Of a stretch of DNA of 64,000 nucleotides, positions 22,980-35,324 are shown in pieces. Source of the DNA: Amyloporia xantha (lineage: Eukaryota > Basidiomycota > Agaricomycetes > Polyporales > Adustoporiaceae); assembly GCA_036971615.1 (NCBI GenBank), contig JAYKKR010000024.1:372001-436000 (forward strand), in the 5' to 3' direction. Below the pieces are notes generated by a model. The model saw only the letters and a list, made by a program, of their open reading frames with translations, did no database searches and had not been told where the DNA came from. The first letter of the stretch is position 1; the number at the start of each line of letters is the position of its first letter. The position numbers were made by a program, and so were the translations under genes.

Positions 22980-25900
22980 TTAAACTATCGGCGGCCCCCT
23001 CTCAAGCAGCTGCGGCCGCGCAACCAGCGCTTCCACCAACTCCGTGTACTTTTCCCACGGCGCATCCGTTCCCCTCCTATTCTTCATGTCCGCGTGCGGC
23101 ACCATTTCCTGCACCGGCACCCACTTGACCGTAGTCCCTTGTATCGTAATCACCGCGGCAGATTCAGGTAGCGCCTGCTTGATCTTCGAGTTCTGCTTCA
23201 GCAGCTCTTGGTGGTGCTTCTCAATGAACATCATGCACTTGAGCGAGAGGCGCACAGCTCGAGTCCGATCCATGGGTGATGGAATACCGCCCTGCAATGT
23301 GTGTCCCAGCATGGCAGCTCGCGAGTCGAACAGCGTTCCTCCTTCCTCCTTGAGCATCTTCTTGATGAACTCGGTCGTGTACACCTCCGACGAGGACTCG
23401 TTTCTAATCAGATGATGAGATTTCGCGCAAGAGTAAAAACGTGCAATCATACCTTAGAACCAGTCGCCCTTCTGCTTTGCCTTTCTGATCCAACTGATAT
23501 CTCTTCTTCAAGAATTTCACATCTCGGCGGAGCATATCAAGATCGATACCGCGCTCCGGGGTATACACGATGCAAGCGCCCGTCTACACGTAACCGACGA
23601 TGAGATATGAACCAGAGTACACCAAGAACCCCACTCACCGCCAAAGCGCCCATCGTAGCAATGTATCCGCACTTTCCTCCCTGCGTCTCTACCACAAACA
23701 CCCGGTTCCTACTCGCCGACGCGCTCTGCTTGATCGCATCGCACGCCGAAACGAGCGCGTTCAAGCTCGTGTCGCTCCCCAGACTGAACTCCGTCATGGG
23801 CACGTTGTTCGAGATCGTCGCGGGCAAATGCACCAGCGGAATCTGGAACGCCGGATAGTGCTTCCGCGCGCCCTCCAGGATCAGCAGCGCGTTGAACGCC
23901 TCGAACCCGCCGATCATCAGCAGCGCGTGGAAGTTGTGCTGCTGGAACTTGGCGGCGACCGCGCCGAGGTCGATGTCCGGCAGCTTGCGGTTCGTTCCGA
24001 GCTCAGAACCGCCGCGCGTCATCCATGTGTCGACGCCGAGCCACGACAGCTGGTGCACGTTGTCGTCAAGCAGGCCGAGGAACCCGTTGTGGATGGCGAA
24101 TGGCTTGTGCCCCTGCCGGAGACAGTAGCGTACCGCAGTACGGGTTGCAGCGTTCATGCCACCTGCCGGTGCTCCAACACTGCCGGAGTGGGGTAAGATA
24201 CTGCTTGCTCTTCAACGCGAGTAATGCCGGTACTTACTGCATGATACCTATACGCATCCTCTGAATTGCGTCGATGAGCACTACTTAAGGCTACCGGATT
24301 ACTCAAGGCGAAAGTCACTCACTAGGTGGTAAGGCAGCTTGGGCTCCTTTACAAGAATAGAGGTAGAATAGAAACCTTCCAACGTCTCCGCGAACTCCGG
24401 ATCCCGAAGCGACATGGCCTTAGTAAAATTCTTCTCTGCGATAGCGGTGGCCACCTCGCGAGTCTGTTACAGATCGGCATCAGTGCATAACAGCCAAAAT
24501 TAACAGAACACTCAGAACAAACCATCGCGACAGCCTCCATCAATGGAACGCGGGTGATTTTGTTCTCTCGCACACCGATCATATAGGACGGAGTGTCCGG
24601 GGTAGCCGCCAGCAGCGCTTCGACTGCCTCCACGCCTTGCAGAGTTGGCTAGTATCATGAACGGTATCATTAATGAACTGTCGCGGATCTCAATTTGGCG
24701 TGGAAAGCACAAGGCGGCTCACCATGATGCGGTCGTACGCGCAGGGAGCCCCACCACGCTGGGTGTGGCCCAAGGTCGTCACACGGGTGTCCAGTCCTAG
24801 ACGTTCTGTCAGGACGTCCTTGACATAATCCGCACGAATGGGATTGAGTGATCGATCAATGGCTCCCTCCGCGACGATGACAATCGTTTTGCGCTGGCCA
24901 ATGTCTCGGTGCTGCGTGAAATTAGCGTGTCAATGCGTTTCGAGAACATCCAAAGACTGGCGCGCACGCTTCTGATCATCTGGCACATGCTGTCTTCCCA
25001 CTGTTCTTCAGGCGGATTCTCCGGTATGAAGATGAAGTCGGCGCCACAACTAACCATACATAAATATAACCTGAAAGAAATTAGAGATTTTTCGCCTACC
25101 TAACACCGGCCATCAACGCGAGCCATCCACAATGCCTGCCCATTACCTCGAGCACGAATGCACGCGAGTGCGAGGAGGCAGTGGAATTGATATTGTCGAT
25201 CGCCTCGCAAATACGGTGAAGCGCAGTCGGCGCACCGATGGTGAGATCGGTCATAGACATATCATTGTCTATAGATCCGACGAGACCGACGATCCTGAGA
25301 TGCTGGTGATTTGTCGCTTGGGCTTCCGTGATTTTTCCTTGGGAAGGGGTCAGTATGAGGCCTGTCCGAAGAATGATGTTGGCACGGCAGGGCTCTCCGA
25401 TAGTCCTGAAGAACGGTGCGGATACGGGTGCGGGTGTGTAGGAGCGCAGGGCGGCGGGGAATCTCAGTTACATCACTGACAGCTGCTGCAATCAGGAATA
25501 TTCTAATCTTTGCTGGTGTCGAGAACCGAATCATGGGCAGGGGGAAATCCACCCACAAGGCAACTCTGCAGCTCCGTGGAGTACCACAGAAGCAGTGTCT
25601 TTAGACCCACCTGAGACAGCCAATACCAACATCCCTGAGTGTGCAAGGAAGACATACCTGAAGATCGTAGAGCCGCAACATGTTGAGGCCATTCGGATCT
25701 GAATACGTCCGCACCGGTCAAAGAACCGTCTCCGCCACATACTACGAGCGCATCGATGCCCTCCTTGATCATGTTGTATGCGGCTGTCTGCCGCCCTTCT
25801 GTGGTACGGAAAGTAACCGACCTGGCAGTACCGATCAAAGTACCACCCTGGCATGAGATCAGAAAGCTGTCCCGCAGGCAATATTCCGGCACACACTCAC

Positions 25901-26352
25901 CTCTCCGAACCAGCCTCTCACATCGTCCCATCCGACGCGGATGATATACCGCCCCCTGAGCGACCTGCCGCCAATGTGGTCACCCGTACCATCCTTCAAG
26001 AGTTCCCCGTCACCAAAACGCAGGTTATGTACGAGGTTCACGTCGTCCTTGTTCGCCCGTGCCTCTTTGACTTCCTGGGTCTCACTGGCATTCCCTCGGA
26101 CGAGGCCTTCGTATCCCTCGCGGACGACCCAGGTCTCGCAGCCTCTGGAACGGATTTATCAAGGTCAAATGGCAGATGGGATAGGCCTTAGGAGCCGCAC
26201 TTGGCGATGGCCGTCTTTACGACCGCACGGACGACAGCGTTCATGCCGGCGCTGTCGCCGCCGGAGGTGAGCACGGCGAGCTTCATCTTCGCCCTCTGCG
26301 GCGGGGGAGGTGCAGACGTTGCTAGCGGTGTTGAGGTAGATGAAGTAGCCAT
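22980..26352 (-). CDS. PFK1: ATP-dependent 6-phosphofructokinase (fungal double-length type)
   Basis: This is the committed step of glycolysis, fructose-6-phosphate to fructose-1,6-bisphosphate. The start (26350-26352) gives a short Pro-rich leader, then [19 protein letters not shown], the ATP-site GGD motif. Further on are [15 protein letters not shown] and [15 protein letters not shown], and the magnesium/active-site region around 25.0-25.5 kb. The second half (23.0-24.2 kb) is the duplicated regulatory half: [84 protein letters not shown]. It ends with a stop at 22980-22982. The gene has many introns, and I did not resolve every boundary in 24.2-25.5 kb. Size and duplicated halves fit eukaryotic PFK. 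Confidence 0.93.
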
Positions 26353-26766
26353 GGTATTGGTGCAAGAGTAATTAGGGGTGGAGGAGTAGGTAGTAGTAGA
26401 CCGGATTTAGAGTGGATCGATAACTCGTTCTACCCCGGGTTTTTGACTGGACGAGAAGGTAATGACCGTACCAGGCGCCAAACCAAAATCGTTAGCTAGA
26501 CGTGTCTCGGCTGCCCTCCACGAGCACGTAGCTGGAGTATATGGCAGTGCCTCCTCTAAAGTGCCTGAACTGAAAACGAGCGAGATGAGAGAGAGCAAGG
26601 CGAGAGCGAACGCGGTCAGGTCGCGTCCAGCTGGTCCAGGTCGGCTCCGGCTGTGGCTGAGCCTCGGCCTCTGTAAACCCCACTCTTGTCTTCCGCGACA
26701 AACGGGTCGCCTCAGCGTTCTCATTCAGGGCTCGTGTCGCAGCTCTACTGGCACCCAATATATGCG
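26353..26766. other. Divergent promoter region of PFK1 and wss1
   Basis: This 414-bp spacer separates two divergent genes. I see no coding frame with family resemblance. Both promoters must lie here, but no clear TATA element is visible. Confidence 0.5.
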
Positions 26767-28800
26767 ATGGTTCATGTCAGACTGAACGAGCGAGAGACGA
26801 ATCCCAATCCTCACATCAACTTCATATCCGCGCTCCCGGCCGAAGATCTGACCGCACAGGAGGATGCGAGGCAGTTGCTTCGAGCTTTGGCCGCACAGGT
26901 GCGACCTGTTATGAAGGCGCATGGATTTGTAGTCAACAGTTTTGAAGAGGTTTGATATAGTACTCTCTGAGTAGCGGATCCCGCTGACACTGTGATGACA
27001 GTATGAACACAACAAGGTCTTTGCAGGAAGAAATTGGAACGCAGGAGAAGTTGTAGGTGTGTCGCTTCGTGTATGCATATGTATTTGGCACCTTTCATCC
27101 TAATTTCTTCCCGTAGAATTGGTCCTTCGCGGCGCAAGCGGAGCGTTCTTACCTGTCTCTTGGCTGATGAGCACATTGTGCCATGAGGTTCGTCTACGAG
27201 CATACGACGTGGTACTTCTGGTTGACGATATGGACGTCCCTGGAAGTTGGCGCACATTCAGGTGCGGGTTGCGGATAATCTAAACGAACGCAGGAGTAAT
27301 GATGGTCTTCATAGCACATGAATCACGGTCGAGCGTTTCAAGCTCTCTGGGCGAAGCTCCGTAATGAAGTAAGAGAGCTACAGAGCAAAGGATACTATGG
27401 TGATGGTATGTACATGTCTCATACATGGTCTTCATCTTCACAGAGATGCATTGTGCAGGCTACTGGTCATCGGGCACCCGACTTGCAGATTCCGCACGAG
27501 TCGATGGACAATCCCTTGACGCAAGTGACATGCCAGAATACATGGTACGTCTGAAACCCTCAATACGGGGCAGTTTATCTCATCCTTTTGCAAAAGTGTG
27601 GTGGTGCCCAGACGCGCACCCGCCCTACGGCCCTGCGCCGCCGGCGGACGCGTCAGCAAGCCGGTCCCTCGAATCACACAGGTGTACAGACGGCTAAGAA
27701 GCGCAAAGCCGGGTCGCGCGTGACCGCTCAGGGAACGTTCAAAGGTTCTGGAAAGGCACTGAATGAAGATGTGAGCGACGACGAGCAAAGGAAGGCTGGG
27801 GCGGGGTTCAGGAAAAAGGCTGGGAGGTACGGTGGACTGCTGCGCGATATTTCAATTTTGTGTTTAACGCTGGCCCTGCCGTGTATTCAGCAAGCGAGCG
27901 CGCGAGGAGCGGGCTCTGGCCGCAGAACGGCGGCTGCAGGCCTTACAAAACCAAGGCACGTCTCCACATAAGTCTTCTGCAGAACACCTTAGTCTAACCC
28001 GATAATAGCGAGCACTTCTACAGCCCCTCCATTGCCGGCAACGGGGGAGAAATCCGAGGACGGCTCATCTGACGACGAGGCAATACCCGAAACAGACCAG
28101 GACCGACGGCGCGCTATGCTGGACAGCATGGAGAACGCTGACCTTGAGGGTCTGAAAGTCTCTCGGACAGACTTCTCCGATGACTTCATGCTCCCGAGGG
28201 TCGGCTCTGCGTCGTCACATCCTTCTGTTTCACGTGCAACAGATGACGACGATGAAGTTGGCTGCGACGTGCAAATATTGCCAACGGCTAGTGGTACCGC
28301 TGCTAGCGGGCCCTCGACGTCCTCTGCGAGACCAAATGGAAAGCGCAAACAGGTTGAGGAGCAGTCGCAGTCGCTCGAAGACTGGCTGGTGCCTGCGGGG
28401 GCGAAAGGCTCTGGTGGGCGAAAGAAGACGAAGCGAGACATTCCTTACGGGGCGTTGGTGGAGGACGAACTGCTTCTCAGGAAGAGAGAATCCCTAGGAA
28501 TGGCCGGCGGCGGTCAGCGTTTGGGAGGAAACCGCCCTGGAACATCATCCTCAGCCCCTGAAAATATTCGAAATAATCTTCGTCGTTCCACAGAACCACC
28601 AAAGGAGCCTAGCGCTGATCAGCGACCGGATAGAGAATGGGCATGTCTCGTCTGTACGCTGTAAGTCTCATTGCCAGTCTCACGAATCTGAACCACATCG
28701 AACAAAAACCCTATTTAGCTCAAATGCTCCCGAGCATCTGGCATGTTCTGCATGTGCAACACCCCGCGGGGAGTCCGGCTGGGTTGGCAATTATACGTAA
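26767..28800 (+). CDS. wss1: Wss1-type WLM metalloprotease for DNA-protein crosslink repair
   Basis: Ten exons join to 509 aa: 26767-26949, 27002-27056, 27117-27187, 27247-27261, 27315-27405, 27459-27544, 27597-27826, 27891-27955, 28009-28660, 28719-28800. The family degrades proteins trapped on DNA. The N terminus MVHVRLNERETNPNPHINFI starts the WLM domain. The zinc site HELAHIQHMNHG at residues 102-113 is only complete if a 15-nt microexon (LAHIQ) is included. GYYGDGYWSSGTRLADSARV follows. A charged middle has acidic Ser/Asp patches. The C terminus is a RanBP2-type zinc finger: WACLVC, then CSAC, with the spacing W-x-C-x2-C-x10-C-x2-C. Exon 8 could alternatively end at 27959 with exon 9 starting at 28013, changing one residue. 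Confidence 0.88.
27247..27261 (+). other. 15-nt microexon encoding part of the HExxH zinc site
   Basis: The sequence TTGGCGCACATTCAG encodes Leu-Ala-His-Ile-Gln. It is flanked by AG on the left (intron 27188-27246) and GTGCGG on the right (intron 27262-27314). It is needed to join CHE (exon 3) to HMNHG (exon 5). Without it the second zinc histidine is missing. Confidence 0.75.
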
Positions 28801-29223
28801 AACATTGCTGAATCCTTTATTTTGCTTCATCCTGAACAAGTTTCACCGGAGTGTATTCAGTATTGGTCATGTGGAAGCTTTCAACATTGTTCATCAGGGG
28901 ATTTCAAAATTCAGTGTGACATCGAGACCCATCTGAAGGCATACTTTGTTTATTCTGGGTGAAATTCAACGGTGCATGCTACAATCGCTCGTGTCTTCCA
29001 TACTATACAAGTGGCATTGGTCATGTCAAAACAACGATACCGTTACTTGTGAAACCGGTCCATTTCTTCATCTCCAGCACCTGTAGTCTACATTGGTCAG
29101 CTGTTCATATTCTGATAGAGAACGCAACGGACAAGATCTGGTAGTTCTCGTGTGCAGCATGCTCACCGCCACCAAAAGCGAAGTTACAGCCGTTCTGTGA
29201 TGCCAGCATAGCTTTACTACATT
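28801..29223. other. Convergent intergenic region
   Basis: This 423-bp AT-rich spacer lies between the 3' ends of wss1 and the DM9 gene. No gene or repeat was recognised. Confidence 0.5.
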
Positions 29224-29724
29224 TCAGTGCATGAACAGTCGGATTCCACGTACCAGGTGTTCTCCGGCCTTCCCAGGGACCCTGACACCTCCTGGGGCAA
29301 CCGCCAAGGCGTGATACAGCTTAGGTCCGCCCCGTTCGTATCCACCCTCGACCGGACGCCTCCCTTGCGGGATCCGGCCATGCGATGCGGGCACCCATTC
29401 CATCAAATTCGGATCGAAGGGCAATAGATCGTACCGTCCATGATGCTCGTGCTCTCCCCCTCCGTACGGAACGCGGCACGGCGGCGATAGATGCGGTGCG
29501 ATCTTGCAGGGATGCACGGCGTCGGGAAAGATCGCGGAGCCCACGTACACGGCCGATCGCCCGTCAGCGTCGTAGCAGACAGGAGGGCCGAAGTGCTGGT
29601 ATTGATCTGCTCGCAGAGCAGCCTCAGTGCTCAAGGGAATACGGAACCCTGAGGGAGGCGGTGCTTGGTACGGCGGCGGGGATGAATGGCTGACTGCCGG
29701 TGAAGGGAACGCAGGCGACTGCAT
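29224..29724 (-). CDS. DM9/DUF3421 repeat protein
   Basis: A single-exon gene of 166 aa, unusual in this intron-rich window. After a Pro/Ser-rich leader (about residues 1-45) there are two DM9-type units. The first contains AVYVGSAIFPDAVHPCKIAP and VPYGGGEHEHHGRYDLL. The second contains MEWVPASHGRIPQGRRPVEG, GYERGGPKLYHALAV and GVRVPGKAGEHL. The W-V-P-A and P-V-E-G-G-Y-E positions are the hallmark of the fold. DM9 proteins of other organisms bind mannose-type sugars; a sugar-binding role here is only a guess. No signal peptide is seen, so it is probably cytosolic. Confidence 0.75.
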   Translation of the reverse strand: MQSPAFPSPAVSHSSPPPYQAPPPSGFRIPLSTEAALRADQYQHFGPPVCYDADGRSAVYVGSAIFPDAVHPCKIAPHLSPPCRVPYGGGEHEHHGRYDLLPFDPNLMEWVPASHGRIPQGRRPVEGGYERGGPKLYHALAVAPGGVRVPGKAGEHLVRGIRLFMH

Positions 29725-30302
29725 GTTTGTGTACCACTGGATGAATAGATTGATGAGACTTTACGGTCGGGAAATCAGTTCTTATAGCTTGGACTGAAGG
29801 CAATGCTGGGTGATGCCACTGGGCAGTGAAGGTTCAATCGTTCACGCCGCGATTATCATTCTGCACAGCTGCGTTCCACACAAGTACTGCCATAAGTGTC
29901 ATTACTCCCTTTTATTTATGGGAGCACGTGCCGAAAGGCTGCGAAAGGGACTTGGCAAAGTCCATTATAATGTTGTCAGGGATCTAGAAATGGCCCGCCC
30001 AGTCTATCGTTGATGAGAGAATAGATAAGTTCAAGGAGGTATTGCGTATACAGGTCTTCAAATGCCATAACTGTAGTATTCCAATCGATCGTTTCTAATG
30101 TACAGGTGCCCACGTAGTAATACATACGTTCCAAGGTCAGTGACATTGAGTACAGGAAATAACGATGTCACTCAATAATGACTGAAGCTGGGCGCTGCAC
30201 GATATCGTTACACTTGTACGTCAAATTTCCTCTATTAATTCGATAGATCTTACAAGGTCACAGTCATTTTCTTCGCCCTTCTGGGTAAATCCTGACCGCT
30301 CG
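29725..30302. other. Intergenic region without a recognised gene
   Basis: This 578-bp spacer lies between the DM9 gene start and the PalA gene end. It is AT-rich with only short frames. It must contain the DM9 promoter and the PalA terminator. Confidence 0.5.
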
Positions 30303-33300
30303 TTATGTCCTTTTCCCTGTCCGCCGTGCAGGGGTCTTCATTGGGGAAGGAGCCGGAGGGAGTGCTAGAGTCTCCCATTCAGCCGAATCAGGCGGCGGTA
30401 AATTTAGTGGGATCCGAGAATCATGCGGAACTGGCGGCGGCGTTTCGTTTCCTTGTTGTAATGAATTTTCAGGAACATTGTCCCGTGTAGACGCTAGCGG
30501 AGATTGTCGCATCGACATACTTTCCAAGGACCGTGTGAGAGACCTAGCCACGGTAAGTAAGTGCGGCAGGCCAACGCGGCATACTCGTGCTCACTGGATC
30601 TCGTTTCTTCTCGAATTTGCCCATTCTTTACAAGCATCCCTGAACTGAGTAAGCACGCCGGCGAAATCGTTGTAGAACTGTGAAGCACAAAATTAGCCAA
30701 AGGAGCGGACGCCCATGAAGGGCCTACCTTCAATCCCTCGTCAAGATTCCTCGTAATTTCCTTATACTTGTGATAGGCTAAGTCAAGAGATTGCAATGCA
30801 TGCTCCCGCTCCTTCACTGTCGGGTCGTCCTTCCGTGATTGTAAGAATAACCCAGTACGTTCCTGTGGCAGCAAGCGCATTTTAATTGATATTCTGAAAG
30901 AGATTCGGTACTGCTGACCTTGATAGACTCCAGTAGGGCTCCCTGCTTCTGTTCACTCCCTTCAACGCCGACTCGGAATTTATCGTACTTGGCTAACTCC
31001 TCCTCCAGCACATCCTCAAACATGGAAGGCTGTACCTCGACCCACCGCTCGATAGCCCCTGCTGCCTTTAAAATACGGGGTGTGATGTCTTCCGACTCAG
31101 CCAGACGAGTCGCGCGCCGCACAAGGTCGGCACGGTTACGCGTGACATCGTCTAACGACTCAAGAAGTACGCGAAGAGCACGAGCATGCGTCTGAGTGAG
31201 CGTGACTCCAGTGGTAGCGGAGCTTTGCGAGAGAGAAATGGTAGAGGACGGTACAGACGCCTCCAATTGCGACTAAGGCAAAGGGGAATCTCGTCAGCAC
31301 GCATTTCCGAGCTATCGGCAGTCGGCTGACCTCGTCCCAGGTCAGCTCGACGATGTTCCTTTCCCACTCTTCCCACTTCTGTCTCACGAGCTCATCGCTT
31401 TCTGCGGCTTGATCGAGGATATTGCGATAGCGCTGGGCCTTGGCAATTAAGTCTTTATTGGCATCATGGGAAGGCGGACGCTCCGTAGGATAACCCGATC
31501 GAAAGCCTTCGTCCTCCTCTGTTTCTTGGTCTAGAATATCCATTGCCTGTGGTCGGGGATGCCATTTGATATACACATGGGACAAAGATGCTTGTCATTG
31601 CTATCTCACCTCATTCAAGATATCCATATCCTTCTGCGCCAGTTTGCGGACATTGTCGACAGCGAAATCTACTCTGGCAGGACCGTCGTCTATCCTGACT
31701 TCCTCTGCTTTTCGCAGCAAGCTAGGCGGTAGCCCAATTGGCCTCTCAAGCGCTTCCAAGGCGGCAGGAAGGTTGAGAGACTCGAGAACCCTGTAATTTA
31801 GATAGGAGTGTCAGAGCTATTATTCAATATCATTGGACCAGACAAAAAGAAGAGAAAGCACAGACTTATGTGCAATATCATCCAACTGCTGGGCGCGATC
31901 GACAACTTCATCCTTGATAAAGTTCTGTCGGCGGTCACTGTATATTTCTTGAAAACCACCCGGCTCGTTCATCAGTGAACCATTTATACGAGCAATTGGC
32001 GGTCCAGGACCGCTCACCGATAGCTACCCGCGCACCCCACCCTAATAGCTCTCCGAATATTACTGCGTCGTCGCCAAGAATAGATTTTGTATCTGTAAGG
32101 GCCGGATGGACGTTTGACTGAACCATAGACACCTCCTGTATTGCTTGTAATGCGGATAGGGATGGCACTTCTTGGTGATATATTAAATCGTTGTCGCGCT
32201 CCGCACGGGAAATACTCTTCTGTACGTTATCTAGAAGAGACTAGGGATGATCAGGGGTGGTAAGCGAAATCAATCTCCATACAATCCGGTACGTGTGACC
32301 TTGATGTCCTGGAGAACAGCCTGAGCCACACCGCCACGGCGAGCGATGTCGTAGCCCCTCTTCGCAGCCACCTGCGCTTGAGTTAGGCGCGCGATTTCAT
32401 GGCCGTATCTGATCAATGAAGCGGTCAGCTGAGAGTCCAGGAATGTGATTTCGCAGTTGCAGAACCTATTAGCCTCTATATCGTCGACACTTTTTCTGTA
32501 CTGCGCAGCTGCTTGAAAATGTAGTTGCTTGGTTTCGAGATGGCATTGCCAATACTAACGCTGCAATTAGATGAGACGCCCATCGCAGCGGGAGAGTAAA
32601 TATCGGTACCGAAGGAAACAGCTGCCTCAGTGATGATGATGCTCCTCTAATCTTCATCAGCGAGGAAGCATACAAGGAAGAAACCTGTGGTTTTATCAGC
32701 CATGATCCGAGTCAACGGGTAGGCAAACAATAAGCACTTTTTCAGCGAGCTTCGCGATCAACGCGTTCTTGTAATTGTCTACATCACATCCATCAGCAAT
32801 GCTACCATCTGCCTGATACACGCTTACCCATGACAGCTCTTTGCCACACACATTCTTGCGCTTGTGCAAGCATCAGCTGTTCCAAACTCGCAATGAAGGG
32901 CTCCGTCAATTCGAGAGGCACGTCATCCTCGGCCGCTGAAGGCGTAAGCTGCGGTGTTGCAGAAGAGGCTAGATACTTGAAAGCTCCTGCTGCGTTCTAC
33001 GACGGTCATCAACACTCGTGGCCGACAGCGACGGCGATAGGTCGGCTTGCCTGATAAAATACAATGGCCTGTTTCAGCCCATGAGGGGTTGAACGGTCTT
33101 CTGAGGCTGCAAGTTGGGAGAACAGCGCGCCGAGGTTAAACAACACGGCTGCGCGTTCATATGCCAAATTCGACAATGTGATAGGGAGGGCATCTGGACT
33201 AAAGGCTGGGGCATATGGAATTTCCAATCCGATCTACACAACTTCACACTCAGATTATAACAGAGACATAGGAACGCGCCACTGACATCGACCGGCAATT

Positions 33301-33577
33301 TCGTCAAGATGAAGACGAGCTGGGCATGATAACTTCAAAGTACATGAGGAAACGTGTGCAGAATCTCCGGAATAGCGCACCATAGAGATGTCTTCACGCG
33401 ATCAACATGAACTACGCCTCCTACACCATCTTTGCGCAAAGTCTCCCAGCGGCTTATATCCCATCGGAACGCGTCCGGATGTGTGTCAGTGTATTTCTTC
33501 AGGATATGATCTCGCACAGCTTGACGAAGTGGAATGTCCCAGGTCTTCTTGAAGGGTATCGAGAGCTGATTGGGCAT
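30303..33577 (-). CDS. RIM20: PalA/Rim20, BRO1-domain protein of ambient pH signalling
   Basis: The start MPNQLSIPFKKTWDIPLRQA is typical of PalA/Rim20. The BRO1 domain (first 350-400 residues) shows THPDAFRWDISRWETLRKD, YHAQLVFILTKLP, GLEIPYAPAF and ERAAVLFNLGALFSQLA. In this pathway BRO1 proteins bind ESCRT-III Snf7 on endosomes and present the PacC/Rim101 transcription factor for processing. A long helical V domain follows (30.6-32.6 kb), then a Pro-rich tail (ETPPPVPHDSRIPLNLPPP) ending at 30303. Around ten introns interrupt the gene; I verified those at the 5' end (splices at SLC-YHAQ and VD-IGLEI) and the last acceptor, not all of the middle. Bro1 itself is the main alternative, but the N terminus favours PalA. 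Confidence 0.85.
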
Positions 33578-34158
33578 GGCTTGAGCAGCAATAAGTTGTC
33601 GCGTATATTGCCAATGATCAGTGTCCTCTATCCCACCTTGACTAGAAGAACAACTTTAGGAAAATAATCCTTTGTAGTTCTGATTCCAGATAGGAGAAAC
33701 TCAGTGCTGTGTAGATACTAGGCAAAAAGATTGCAAACTCGTTCAATGCAGAGGGAGCTTTGTGGCGGATGTCCGAGTCAATCACATGATCATACGACGC
33801 GTAGTGAGTACGCGGCCCATGTAAATAAGTTGCACGCGCGTACTGGACTCTCGGATAATACAATCTAGTAGCCAGGTTGTTGTGCGTATTCATCATATTG
33901 GGTGAGCGACATGTCTCCTGGGATAATCCACCACATATATCCACGCAGTACGTCTATTCCGGCCCGCTTAGTGTGTGGTACCGCTCACTGCTGCCCACAA
34001 TGACACAGGACGGCTCACGCCCCACCTTCTCCAGCACGATTAGTCTCCTGCCAATTATTCCAAGATAAGTGCGTATGGTCGCGTGTTATTATTTCGTCCG
34101 TCCGCATAGCCTATCTACATGTCAGTTCTTGACCACTCAATCCATTTATCTGAAATCA
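33578..34158. other. Intergenic region upstream of PalA
   Basis: This 581-bp spacer is divergent between PalA and the tentative small gene at 34159. No gene was recognised. Confidence 0.45.
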
Positions 34159-34579
34159 ATGGAGGCCGCAGCGTTTCGTCTGCTCGAGTAAGTAGATAGA
34201 GCCTCTTTGACAAGCCTTGTGACGTTGGTTTGTCGATAAGCGAGCTGTTCCTTTAGGATTCAAATTTCGTCACTGTCGCCTGGTGCCCGAAGTCGTACAC
34301 CTCAACTGATGAAACTGACTTCACGGCACGAGTCCTACTCATGCATTCAGTACGCCCTTTATTTTGGAATCGGCCCAGACACTTTTAGGTTTCAAGAAGT
34401 CTTCACATCGCTGTGAGTCAGTCGCGCATTTGAAATTCGGTCATACGGGCGCAGTGTCGTTTCATGACCGAATGATGTTGCTTATCGTCACAAACTAACA
34501 CAGCAAAGTGGTCCAAGTGGCTCCAGTAGAGGCAGGCAAGGAAGCGTCTCTCTATTGTTCCGACCGGAGCTTACCTTAA
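34159..34579 (+). CDS. Tentative small three-exon gene, function unknown
   Basis: I do not recognise this protein. Three exons (34159-34187, 34257-34412, 34504-34579) with good splice signals join to an uninterrupted 86-aa frame. The first intron is GTAAGT to TTTAG. The second is GTGAGT to an AACTAACACAG end, with the branch-site consensus right before the acceptor. Residues include IQISSLSPGARSRTPQLM and CIQYALYFGIGPDTFRF. There is no signal peptide or membrane helix. The case rests on the splice sites and open frame only, so it could be a chance model or a remnant. Confidence 0.35.
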
Positions 34580-35100
34580 ATAGGTAGCAGGTTCCTTGTT
34601 GAGATGAAAGAAGTCCAGGAAGTGATGTGACGTGACTATCTTGACCATTCTGAATACTGTAGGTCCCCGCTTCTAAAAGTAACGGTTCGACAGATCCTAG
34701 GAGGGTACGTAGGATTGTTAGTTATGCACAGGAATTCCGAACGTCACAGCCATCGGGACATAAAAGCAGTCCTGTAGTGGCTTATGCGATGCACTCTCAT
34801 CCCCCAAGTATGGGCCGTCATACTGCACCTATTGCAAGTGCTCGCAGGAGTGTGATTCATTCTCCTACAGTGAATTTCCCCCTTTCGATCGTTCCTTGAC
34901 TCGGCTAACGACGTGTCTTCAACCAAATAGAATATCCATCGAGCAGACGACCGTGCAGTGCAGACTCGCAAATTCGTATGTGTCACGATGTAACCTTCTC
35001 ACTGCGTCTAACGACGGGTTTATTTTACAGTTTGTTGTTAGTTGCCGTACAAGCCCATCCAGCCCATGTACTTACTTCCACATGAATTCAGAACCAACAG
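34580..35100. other. Spacer, possibly with 5' exons of the 35.1-kb small gene
   Basis: Two stretches look like introns (GTGAAT ending near 34930 and GTATGT at 34977 ending at 35030, both with CTAAC branch-like signals). They suggest a transcript leading into the next gene, but I could not join exons into one confident frame. Confidence 0.35.
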
Positions 35101-35324
35101 GTCTCAGTCCGAATTGGCACTGCTGGATGGATCCCGGGTATTATTCTCACCGCGTCGGATATGACCAATGCGGTATGTCATCAGCAGCCCAGCGCGGTTT
35201 GATCCTGATTTGAAACTCTGCTTAGGCTGCCGAGGTCGTAACTATCCAAGTTATGTACAAATACAATGGAAACACTCATACGGGCAATTTCAGAAGAGAA
35301 GATGTACTTTCGATGGCTGAATGA
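35101..35324 (+). CDS. Small beta-barrel-like protein, 3' part; relative of the gene at 44105
   Basis: Two exons (35101-35172 and 35226-35324) encode VSVRIGTAGWIPGIIL, then AEVVTIQVMYKYNGNTHTG and NFRREDVLSMAE, followed by a stop. The pattern V-x-V-(K/R)...W...G...then V-x-Y-x-Y-N-G...G-x-F...V matches the gene at 44105-44445, including an intron between the two halves. Such a strand-rich module of about 60 aa resembles SH3/Tudor-like barrels, which is inference. The 5' end and start codon are unresolved. The gene may be a remnant. Confidence 0.45.

Noticed and set aside
23600..24196. 198-codon plus-strand frame with an Arg/Val-rich product
   Set aside because: It is antisense to the conserved regulatory half of phosphofructokinase, whose codons explain it.
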